Positions 21,967 to 31,015 of a stretch of 64,000 bases of DNA are shown here, piece by piece. Below the pieces are notes generated by a model. The model was not told the DNA's origin. It saw nothing but the letters and a program-made list of their open reading frames with translations, and did no database searches. Source of the DNA: Panicum virgatum (taxonomy: Eukaryota > Streptophyta > Magnoliopsida > Poales > Poaceae); NCBI RefSeq assembly GCF_016808335.1, contig NC_053138.1, positions 52,234,951-52,298,950 on the forward strand. The letters run 5' to 3'. The stretch's first letter is position 1. Every line of letters begins with the position of its first letter. The translations under genes and the position numbers were made by a program.

Positions 21967-22570
21967 CACGTGTACTGTTCGTCTGGCCTTATCTCTTGAT
22001 TGAGTTTTTATGCTTAGCAAGAACCGATCTGGGTAAGGAGTTTCGTCTACCTCATGCCTCCGATAAGTTTTATCCTTGAGCCCGCTTTGTTCATCTGTTG
22101 TAACACGATCGGAATCGGCTTTCTGGCCGATATCCTAGAGTGTCGATCTTCATGATCGGCACATCACGCCATGTTTGTTCAGAACGCGTTGCCTAGCCGT
22201 TTGTTACAATCCACGACGTGCGCTGCAACACGTGCATGCGACCTGCCGATAGGATAGCGTGTGTCGAACACCTTGCCCGATATGTCTTAGATTAGGTCTG
22301 TTCGTGTGGATGGATTTCCTTGGAAATCCTAGGTTATGTTTGCGCTTGTACGTAGCAAGAACCAATCTAGATGGATAGATTTTTTTATATCATGTTCTGG
22401 AGTAGGTTTATATTCCTTTGTAGGATGTGTTTCATGTTTTATCTCCTTTCTTTATTGAACGCATCTACAATCGGCAGATGTGCCGATATACCTGTGAATG
22501 TCCCCCGATCGGCTGATTTTGCTGATGCAAGATTCTGGGGTTGACGAATGTCGATCCAAGGGATCTGGCA

Positions 22571-23949
22571 GAAATTTGATGTTTACTCTCGTGTGATATA
22601 GGGAAAGCAGGAGACCGAAATCGCATCACTCACCCCTTCCTGGCTGCAGGTCAAGGCAGGTGGCACGCCCCGAACCATCACCTAGGCCAGTTACGAGCCG
22701 CACGAGGAGAGACGAGGGTAGCAGCAGCGCGATCTCCCGGCTCATCGCTGTGTTGACTGCCGGATCCGTGTCCGTCAGTTTCCCGCGGCAACAATAATCC
22801 AATACAGTTGTTGTCGTGCAGGAGTTTTAGTTTATACAAGTTACAGAGCATGATTAAGATCCTAATTAACCCTAGCAAAACTAGGATTTGCATCACATTA
22901 CATATACAATAGACAAGCTAATACATGTTGTAGTTTTAGTGAACATAGACCAAAGCGATTAATTTTTTTTTCACATGTGCCTCACCAGGGTTATATGAGC
23001 GAGGGCTGCCCTTAATATCCCCCAAATCCCTAATTCTACTGCACGATGGCTTCATGTATCGATGCACACGATAGACGACACACCACCCACGGCTCCACTT
23101 TGCTGCGATCATCCGGCCTCCAAGTGTGCTCGGCCGCTCTGGATGCTGAACACCTTGGCTGGATGCCGCTTCCAACTCTAATCCTCCGTAGGTCCTAAAC
23201 ATGTAGGCTGCGGTGAGCTAGTATCTCGTGATATTGCTAATCTATGGTTTGTGTACCCTAAATCATTCAGTTTTTCTTGTTAATTTTTTTGTCTTGGTTT
23301 ATGTTATTTGGTAGCCAATACTCATATTAATACGAGTTATGAGTTTGAATATTTTGTTGAGAATATATATTATATTCTTATGATATCGATATGTTGGGTC
23401 GGTCCTCTCTATGCAAAATTTCTAGCTCCGCCACCGTCCGTGATATATTGAGCCGGCTCCTCTATACAAAATTCCTGGCTCCGCCACTGCTAGGGCTCGT
23501 GTTTCCCTGCGCCGCCGCCCAAACGCCCCTTTTGCTTGCGACACTGTTTTGCCCCTGCTTCGCCCCCAGATGCGCCGTCGCTCGCCCCTGGGCATCACCG
23601 CTTGCCTGGCCGAGGGCGTGGAACTCGTTGCTGCGGTGCTGCCGATCGCCCCCTGCTGCCTGCTCCACCCGCAGCCCCCCAGCGTTGCCCCTCCTGCATC
23701 GCGCCTCCTCTATCTCGTGCAGCACACCGATGGCCACGTGCAGCACTGCTGCTGGAGCTGATCGCCTAGCCTCCCAGCGCCCCTGTTCTGTTGCATGTGC
23801 CCTCTCCTTCACCGCGTGTCTATCTCGTGAAGACTGCCTCCAGCGCCCCCATCCTGCAGTAGCGTGACTTCCAGTGCCGACGCCTGTTTCCAGTGTCTAT
23901 CCCTTTAAGTTCATATCTTTGTCATTGTAATGTTCACTCTTCTTCTTTT
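22571..23949. other. Unassigned segment between the two Tat elements
   Basis: No retrotransposon domain or convincing gene. The left part (22600-22900) reads on the - strand like a promoter-to-leader with short ORFs. The - frame 22936-23202 (88 codons) has no recognised domain. The stretch 23500-23870 is GC-rich with overlapping open frames in several phases, which is compositional. It may be old host sequence, degraded transposon, or the missing 3' end of element B. Confidence 0.4.
23400..23489 (+). repeat. Imperfect 37-bp direct repeat ending CTCCGCCAC
   Basis: CGGTCCTCTCTATGCAAAAT... at 23400-23436 and CCGGCTCCTCTATACAAAAT... at 23453-23489 share the tail GGCTCCGCCACTG or AGCTCCGCCACCG, with a 53-bp period. 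Two TGATAT words border the copies. It looks like a small terminal-repeat relic, but the type cannot be named. Confidence 0.6.
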
Positions 23950-24137
23950 TTTTATACTCCGATGGCAACGCATCGGCTCAATTCTGAAATAGCCAATTAT
24001 CCATTTGAATCGGCTTCTGTCATTCTCAGATCCAATAACAGAGAATTGGCTCTCCAAGATATCGGCTCTTGCAGCGAACCCCAAAAACAGAGTATCGTCA
24101 CTTCCGTGATAAGCCCACGAAGCAGAGTAATCCAAAA

Positions 24138-24242
24138 CAGAGCATCGGCACCTTTGCGATAAGTCCATGAAACAGAGCATCAGCACCTTTGCGATAGATT
24201 CATGGAACAGAGGATCGGCACACCCGCAATAACTTTCCCTTC
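24138..24242 (+). repeat. 35-bp tandem repeat in Tat B
   Basis: CAGAGCATCGGCACCTTTGC-type units start at 24138, 24173 and 24208, with more degenerate copies before (about 24090-24137). It lies upstream of the mobile-domain gene start, where promoter sequence would be expected. Confidence 0.8.
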
Positions 24243-24505
24243 TTTACTACCTCTATTTTGCCGATCCGAGTCCCCAACAGATCTTTTACCGTTGGAATCG
24301 GTTTCTGATTTTATCCTCTTCTCCATCCTCTGTTTAAATAGCCATTGGAGTAGCCAGTTTCCACCCCAAACTGCTAGAGCCCTCAAACTGAACACTTTTA
24401 GAGAATCACCCACTCCTTCCGCAATCTCTTAAACCCAGATCTACTTTCTACAACCTCTTGAGTCCAGATCCAGATTTCATGAGAGGAATGGACGACCTTG
24501 CATCA

Positions 24506-25897
24506 ATGGCCTCCGACAGCAACACCGCATCGGTCTTTGGCCTGAAGGTAAGTTCTTCGGCCTACCATCGCTTTACTTCAATATCAAGTATCATCTGGAA
24601 TTTCCGCATTTATGGTGTTTATTTCCTCATTTTCTTTTAAACTTCAGGCAAGCGACCTCATAATCCCTTGCTCTACTGACTCCAAAACCTTCAGCCTCGG
24701 CCCTCAAACCCATGAACTTCTTCATGATCTAATCCGCCTTGAGACTGAAAGACTGCCCTTCATCCATCAGAAACCAAACCTAAATCTCTGGGCCGACCAA
24801 TTGCGGGCTTGGCCCTACCAAATAGATAGATGGGTTAGCTGGTACCAACGTGTAGCACGGCATCATTCATCGACCTAGCAAACAATAGGAATAGCCGATG
24901 CCCTCTCCTTAACCATTTCTTCCATTGAAAAAGATAAAAGCCTTCTGAAAACCATCGGCTACTTCTAGTCAGATTGCCTGAACTGCTTCACTTTTGGCCA
25001 TGCCCTTATGACCCCCACACTGATGGATGTAGCCCTGATACTTGGCCTGAACATCCATTCTCCTTGTCCCTCAGCTTTTGACCTGCCTGAATGTTCCTAC
25101 AAGATTGTCGACAAGTCCACCACAAAGAACTAGAGCCAATACATTGCCCATCATGATAAGAAACAGGGCCCAGTAAGTCATAGGGAGCACACCGCCTTTC
25201 TGAATCTCTGGCCGGACCACTTCCATTTCTACGGGCCTTCCCTACCCCCACTAAGAATTATCTGAATCTGGCCAGCTGACTTGCCGATGGGGGCAAACTT
25301 TCCATCGGCAAACTCTTCTTGGGTACATTGTACCACACTCTTTCTCTAAACACCTGGAAATTGCTCAAAGGAGAGAGTATCAGAGGAGGTGTCCCTTGGT
25401 GGTTCATTCAGTTATAGTGCCACCTTTACTTCCCGAAAGAAATTCCTGATTTCCCTTCCCTCCAATCTGTTTCCTTTCCTGACACCATTGGCCGATACAT
25501 CAGATGCACACTGATCGGCCAAGTCTTGTATAGCTTTCCTGGCAGCAGGCTTGAGGAGAAAAAGGCAGCCGGTTGGTTCGAGCTCTTTTACCAGGGCCAA
25601 GAACACCCCTCCTTCTCGGTCTACCAAAATACCAAAGTCTTTGAGAATCCCACCTTCTTTCGGTTGGATGCCTTTGCTGAGGACGAGGAAACCAGACAAG
25701 TTTTCTCTGAAGCTATCAAGCCTTGTCTCCTCCCTGTGAGCATGAGTATAGGCAATCGGATCACCAAACCTGGCTATGAATTTTACCAGCCAGTGGTAGC
25801 AGCTCGCCAGTTTGGCCTGAACCAGATAGCCCCACACTTCCTTCTCCACCATCTGATAGAGAACCGAGCCGATCTTCCAGACATATTATCGGCCTCT
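24506..25897 (+). pseudogene. Mobile-domain accessory gene of Tat B, 5' part
   Basis: Exon 1 runs from ATG 24506 (MASDSNTASVFGLK) to 24547 and is followed by GTAAGT. The intron ends TTCAG at 24647, and exon 2 begins ASDLIIP, exactly where element A has its first intron. The mobile-domain motifs DQLRAWPYQ...WVSWYQRVA and TLMDVALILGLNIHSPCPS follow. Stops at 24876-24878 (TAG), about 24967, about 25129 and later, plus a shift near 25240, kill the frame. The next part (25412-25897) is partly open in another phase. The gene is then split by Tekay 2 at 25898 and resumes at 37733. Confidence 0.72.
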
Positions 25898-26846
25898 TGT
25901 AACACCCTAATTTAAATTCCAGCATTTATTAATAAATTAAATTGGCTTTATTTAATTTCCTAAGGTTTATTGTGTTAGTCTTGCATTTATTCTAGTTTTT
26001 GTTTCACAAGTAATTAAAATTTTCTTAGGTTTAACTTTGTTGATGCATTCATGCTGATGCATTGTTTTAATTGTTTGATTTCATAGGGGTTTGAATTCAA
26101 AATTTCTTTTGAATTCAAATAGTTGAGCTTGAGTGAGAAATAGAATAGAAATAGAAGTAGAAAAGGAAAGGAACCCAACAACCCAAACCCACCAGCCCAG
26201 CTAAACCCCAGAACCCGGCCCAGGAAACCCAAAGTCAACCCGGCCCAAGCACCCCAACAGCCCAGCTCCCCTTCTCCTTTTCCTCCTCCCCGCGCACGCT
26301 TTTCCTCTCCGCTGCTCGGCCCGCTACCGCTGCTCGGCCCGCATCGCTCTCCTCGGCCTCTCCCGCGCCAGCGGCCCAGCAAGCGCTCCCTCCCTCTCTC
26401 CGCTTCAGCCCGACGCGCACCGCGCGCACACACCCGACCGATGGGGCGGCCCTACCCGTCAGCCAGCGCGCCGCACGCTCACGCTCGGCCGCTCCCCACA
26501 ACTCGCTGACCCGCTGGCCCCACCCTCCAGGGCCTCCTTCAACCTCGCGCAACGGATGCGCTCGGCCCGCCGAGATCCCCGGCGAAACCACCAGGGATTT
26601 CCTTCCCCAACCGCGCCTGCAATCCCCTGCCCTGCCCTTCTTAACCCCAGCCGCACCCCCCTGCGCCGCCATCCCCTCCCGCTGGCTCCGCACGCACCCC
26701 TGCCGCCGCAACAGCGCAGCCCCGCCGCGCCCCTGCTCCGCCGCCGTGATTTAACGTCGCCGACGCGTCTCCGGCCCGCCTGACCGCCTTGGCCTCGTCA
26801 CAGGAGCCCCGCACGCCTTTCTGCAGGACCAGGAAGGCCGAAGTAG

Positions 26847-28979
26847 CACACCTGCGACCGCGCCGCGAGCTCCGCCCCACCTCCGCCTCGGGTCCTCATC
26901 GCCGACAGCCCTGCACATCGTCTTTGCTCGTTCTTGAGCCTTGGTGAGCACCCCGATGATCTCCTATCTCCGTTGCGTTAGATAATAGAGAAATTAGGCC
27001 ACTCCCGTGGCTGATACGCCACCCTCCGGCGATGTTCCGCCGTCCAACCTCGCCATCACCGGCGAGCACCACACCCCGGGGCCCAATCCACTGCCCTGAG
27101 CGCACAGGTGGATTGCGCATGCCAAGAGGGTGCTCCACGGCCAAACCCCGGTCCGAATAAGCCCCCGGAGCGCCGGATTTCTCAACGCCGGCGAAGCCCC
27201 GCCGCGGGCACGCGCCTCCGGCGCTCTGCGCCGCCGCTTCCCCGCGTTGGTTAAACCCCAGCCGTCCGATCCTAGATCCATGGTCCAAAATAGATCCAGC
27301 CGAGTCAACCAAATCCAAATACCGGTCAGCGTCAGTAGATTTTGCATAAGAGTCCCTTCACTTTCTTGAAATCAACCCGCCATCCTGGATAGTTCAAAAA
27401 TAATCGCAGATAGGCCCAAAACTTTGCAAGAACACCCCTGAGCTTCCTAGAATATGAACCCGCCGTCCAGGTTAGTTCTTTTTGCGAGTTAGCCCTTAGA
27501 ATTAATGTTTAATTACATTTCAGTCCCTGGTTTTAGCAGAAAGCCCCCTGGAACTTTAGTTTTCTTACAAATAAGCCCCTAGAACTAGTTTTTAGCCTAG
27601 AATACGCGTTTTAGCTCCGTTTTTAGCGTTCTTTATATCCACGCGATCGTTGTAACGCGTAGAACAGTATTAGAGTAGTTTAGTGTGCTGTTTTTATGTA
27701 TTGATGTACTGTTTCTTAGTTTTTGTTAATGTTTGTTGGTATGCTTATTTTCGTGCATTGTTTTGGCCATGTGTTCGTGAGTAGACGTTGATCCATCTGA
27801 GGAGCCCCAGTACCAGTACCCGGAGCAGCCGTCTTCGGAGCACTTTGAGCAGCAGCAGGAGCAGTACGAGGAAGGCAAGTATAACATGAACAACCTATCA
27901 CTTTAATTACAATTTCATACTGCATTTTAATACTGTATGCCTTTAAGGATTTCCTAGCCAGTTTATATCCTTTATATATATCTTTGGGTTGCATTTTGGT
28001 TAGTTGTGCTAGGTTGCTGCGCTATAACACACTTTGGTCCTTTTTAATTAATTTGATTAATGGTTTGCTTGAATTTAATTCTGAGAGTGGCACTCTGTGT
28101 GGCTTGAGTGGCTCACGTCTCGTTAAAATTGGCTTTTGTTAGAAACATGGTTTAGGGGGCCAGCACGGTGCTTAGTGCTTGGTTGGCCACTCTCCATAAG
28201 GACCGGTTCATAGAGCGACAACCTGGGACAACAGCGCTACCACAAGGCTAGAATGGGATAGACTTGGCGTAATAATTAGATCTTTTTGGTTTGGAGTAAC
28301 TTACCTGCGGGGCAAGAGTAGTAAGCTTCAATGGCCCCTGCTCCTCCGGCTTGGTCTGTGCTTGGATTGCGCTCCTGTGCTTGTACCCCCGGAGGTGGGC
28401 CCCATCGTCGCCGACCTAACTCTCGCGGTTACGCCTTACCAACGAGATTCTTTTTAAAGGCCTCGTAGTGAGTCGCTGGCCATCTCACCTAAGGAAGTGT
28501 GATGAACAACTGGCGTAGCTCACGACTTGTGGGTAAAGATGTGCAACCTCTGCAGAGTGTAAAACTGGTATACTAGCCGTGCTCACGGTTATGAGCGGCC
28601 CAGATCCTCCTTTTGATTAGTGAAGTTATCTCCTTCCCACGAGGGAGGTGCTTCTCGGGGTTACCTTGGTGGCTTGGTTTTGGTATGGTTCTCAGTAGTT
28701 TCTTAATTAATCCTGAATAATTACTATGTAACCGGGTTAATGGTAATTCATCAACTCGTAGTAAATAGCTTTAATAAAATTTTGCCAACGCTTAAAAGCT
28801 AATGCAGTTGAGTCAGCCAACCTTAGAGCCTCATAGTTTGTGTTATACTTGTTGAGTACAAGATGTGTACTCACTCTTGCCTCTTCTCTACTTTTTCCTC
28901 TTGGCTACGCTACTGCTGCTCAGTTCCTGCCGACACGAGGGAGTTCGTCCAGCGCTACCAGGACTACGAGGACTTCTAG
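26847..28979 (+). CDS. Candidate spliced small ORF in Tekay 2 5' LTR (intact copy)
   Basis: Proposed exons are part of a leader exon ending at 26943, exon 2 27785-27874 and exon 3 28924-28979. Introns are GT-AG (26944-27784) and GC-AG (27875-28923; donor GAAG then GCAAGT, acceptor TGCTGCTCAG). Exons 2 and 3 join in frame into an acidic, Glu/Gln/Tyr-rich peptide of 48 residues from DVDPSEE to YQDYEDF, then TAG. Upstream, the same frame stays open for 32 codons to a TAG at 26844-26846, with no ATG, so the start is unknown (non-AUG start, another exon or a lost start). The diverged element 3 keeps the phase, changes length by whole codons and swaps Tyr/Phe, which suggests selection on protein. 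No known domain; function unknown. Confidence 0.45.
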
Positions 28980-29089
28980 GTGCTTCGTCTCCCAGTCGAC
29001 GTCCCTGTGGCGCCTTGCTTCAGCTTCGGAGAGCTTTATTCGTATTTTGTACTTCGCTTCCGCTGTATCAGACATTTTGTCATTATTGT

Positions 29090-29095
29090 AATAAA
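29090..29095 (+). terminator. Poly(A) signal candidate in Tekay 2 LTR
   Basis: AATAAA, about 110 bases after the stop of the LTR ORF and about 140 before the LTR end. The same word is at 2002-2007 (element 1) and 37581-37586 (3' LTR). It could serve both genomic RNA and an LTR-only transcript. Confidence 0.5.
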
Positions 29096-29239
29096 TAACA
29101 TTCATATTCGCTTTATTATGTCTTATTCGTGATATGTGCTATGATATACTGTTCATTCTGTTGTATATACGTGTGACTTGATCCTGGCACGTATATGATT
29201 GCTCGGTTTATGTCCTTTTATAAACCGGGTGTTACAGAG

Positions 29240-29252
29240 TGGTATCAGAGCC
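29240..29252 (+). other. Primer binding site of Tekay 2
   Basis: TGGTATCAGAGCC, three bases after the LTR terminus. Confidence 0.93.
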
Positions 29253-29804
29253 GTATCGACTGTAGGACGAAGCCTAGATAGAACTGGTCGAGTTTTAGGA
29301 CTTCTTCTCACCAATCCTTGACTGCTGAAACTATTTTACTATTATACCCCTTGACTTCTATGACTTTTACCCTTCTTGCCTTGATTTCTCTCTCTGAAGA
29401 ATAGTTCTCGTAGATTTGGCCTGAATCAGTCATCTGACCACCATGAGTTAGCTAGGTGACCTTTTTATAATAACACGATAGCACGTTCCGCGACGCGTTG
29501 TGTTAGTCGAGTCGTATGTTAAACTCGGCTAAATCGTGAAATTGTCTGCTTGTTATTATGCTTCATGCTTGTTTTGGGATTTTTGAATGATTGCATAGCT
29601 TAGTAGCTTAAATTTGTTTAAAGAAAATCACTCTGATGATAAAGTTAACTAATTAATAAAATGAGTTAGATCGTTGGGGGTAAAACAGTCAACTCTATCC
29701 TGACTACTTTATCATGGCTGAGTCTTTTTCCGCAAAGAGTTATCATATCCATCTGAATTTATTCCTGCAATATCCTTACTCGTGAAATCTTTTGTTCAAA
29801 TTAG
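29253..29804 (+). other. Untranslated leader of Tekay 2
   Basis: AT-rich leader between PBS and gag, nearly the same as 3276-3832. No ORF or site identified. Confidence 0.6.
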
Positions 29805-31015
29805 ATGGTGAACACCAGGAGCACCGGTTCCAGTTCTGGCCAGCAGCAGGGTCAAAACAACCAGGGTACCGGGATCCCGATGCCTCCGCCCTTGACTCCG
29901 GAGCAGTACTTCCAGCTCCAGATGCAGATGATGGCTACCCTGAACAACACCATTCAGGCTCTTCAGCACGCCCACACTCAGCCTCCGCCTCCTCCACCGC
30001 CGCAGCCTCGCGACAGGCGTGCTGAGTTCCTGAGGGGTCACCCGCCGACGTTCTCTCACACGTCCGACCCCCTCCAGGCCGACGACTGGCTCCGTGCAGT
30101 GGAGCGTCAGCTGGACATCACCCAGTGCAATGATCGTGAGCGCGTCTTGTACGCAGCAGGACAGCTGCGAGGGGCAGCTTTGGACTGGTGGGAGTCCCAC
30201 CCAGTTCATGACCGCGAGTCTCTCACTTGGCTCCAGTTCAGGGAGCGTTTCCGCAGCCACAACGTCCCCGCGGGCGTTATGAAGATGAAACAGAAGGAGT
30301 TCCTTGCACTGAAGCAGGTAATCTTAAGTATAATCTTTCAGCGTTTTCTTTTGAGCTAATGCCCCCTTGTTCTATCCTTATGAATCTTGAGTTAATCTTC
30401 CGATATCTATCTGTCTTTGTGAATTCAGGGGACTATGTCGGTCACGGAGTATCGTGATCGCTTTCTTCAGTTGGCACGCTACGCCCCTGCCGAGGTTGCG
30501 GATGACCGCAAGAAGCAGGAGCACTTCATGGAGGGTCTTGAGGACTACCTCCAGTACGCGCTGCTCAACCTCCGCTTCGACGACTTCAACCATCTGGTTG
30601 ACAGCGCGCTCAACACCGAGCGTAAGCACTGGAGATGGAGGACAAGAAGAGGAAGGTTGTCCCCGTTGCTTCCGGCAGCAACACTCGCCCTCGACTCCAG
30701 CAGCCTCAGCAGTACCAGCAGCAGTACCGGCCTCCCCAGCCGTACTAGCAGAGGCCGCAGCAGTACCCGCCTCGACAGCAGCAGGCAGGTCAGGGCCAGA
30801 GGTTACCGGCACCTCCGGCTCGTGCTGCTCCACCAGCTCCATCGGCACCACAGGCTCCACGTCCGGCAGCTCCTACCGGACAGCAGGCTCAGGGACCTCC
30901 TCGCACCTGCTTTCACTGCGGCCAGCCGGGGCACTACGCCAACGCTTGCCCCCGGAAGGCGCAGGCGGGACAGCAGGGGCGCCCAGCTCAGCCCAGGGCG
31001 CCAGCACAGGGCAGG
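29805..31015 (+). pseudogene. gag: gag of Tekay 2 (one frameshift, one stop)
   Basis: ATG 29805 opens MVNTRSTGSSSGQQQ. Exon 1 runs to 30317, an intron occupies 30318-30428, and exon 2 begins GTMSVTEYRDRF. The gag domain includes RAEFLRGHPPTFSHT, WLRAVERQLDI and FMEGLEDYLQYALLNLRFDDF. A one-base deletion near 30629 (AGCACTGGAG versus AGCACTTGGAG in element 1) shifts the frame, and TAG at 30746-30748 lies in the restored frame. Beyond it the Gln/Pro-rich linker and the CCHC knuckle [14 protein letters not shown] (about 30905-30950) run open into pol, showing a single gag-pol frame originally. Two lesions, so particle protein is not made from this copy unless rescued. Confidence 0.88.
30318..30428 (+). 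other. Intron inside Tekay 2 gag
   Basis: GAAGCAG then GTAATCTTAAG, ending GTGAATTCAG then GGGACTATG; 111 bases. It matches the intron at 4350-4459. Element 3 has no insertion at this position (45039-45044). Whole-codon joining (Gln then Gly) is restored on removal. Confidence 0.8.

Larger units (their letters stand above)
11127..22570 (+). mobile_element. Tat-type Ty3/gypsy element A (5' truncated; right end approximate)
   Basis: Domain order gag, protease, RT, RNase H, a second archaeal-type RNase H, integrase, then antisense accessory genes, polypurine tract and LTR. The extra RNase H and the long 3' region with antisense ORFs are features of the Tat lineage (RIRE2/Grande/Retand type). 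The left end is inside gag, fused to the broken LTR of Tekay 1. Every pol segment carries stops, many of them TAG in place of CAG. The right end of the 3' LTR could not be fixed because no clear inverted terminus or TSD was found, so 22570 is an estimate. Confidence 0.85.
21168..22570 (+). repeat. 3' LTR of Tat A (right end approximate)
   Basis: It starts TGTGTTACCACAG after the polypurine tract. It has a TATA-like TATATATA at about 21369, AATAAAA at about 21394, and a splice-donor-like AAGGTAAAC at about 21488 after the telomere-motif-like TTAGGGTTTT. A 72-bp tandem duplication lies at 21823-21966. I could not find a clear inverted terminus, so the end is inferred from the last family-like CGATC/GATGC motifs near 22500-22570. 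No 5' partner is in the window. Confidence 0.6.
23950..25897 (-). mobile_element. Tat element B, - strand, segment 1 of 3 (accessory-gene side)
   Basis: Tat-family motifs (CGATGGCAACGCATCGG at about 23959) precede a mobile-domain gene on the + strand, antisense to the element's pol. The segment ends with the TSD CCTCT where Tekay 2 is inserted, and continues at 37728. No LTR or polypurine tract precedes it, so the 3' end of element B has been lost or degraded beyond recognition. Confidence 0.8.
25898..29236 (+). repeat. 5' LTR of Tekay 2
   Basis: It starts TGTAACACCC and ends GGGTGTTACA, 3339 bp. The order inside is an AT-rich head, GC-rich leader with C/T tracts (26200-26940), donor CTTGGTGAGC at 26944, exon 2 of the LTR ORF, a long interval ending in exon 3, AATAAA at 29090-29095 and the terminus. 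Overlapping open frames in the GC-rich part occur in several phases on both strands and look compositional. Confidence 0.96.

Noticed and set aside
23391..23867. A 158-codon + strand ORF as a host gene
   Set aside because: Ala/Pro/Arg-rich, overlapping ORFs in other phases, no recognised motif, no splice or promoter context.
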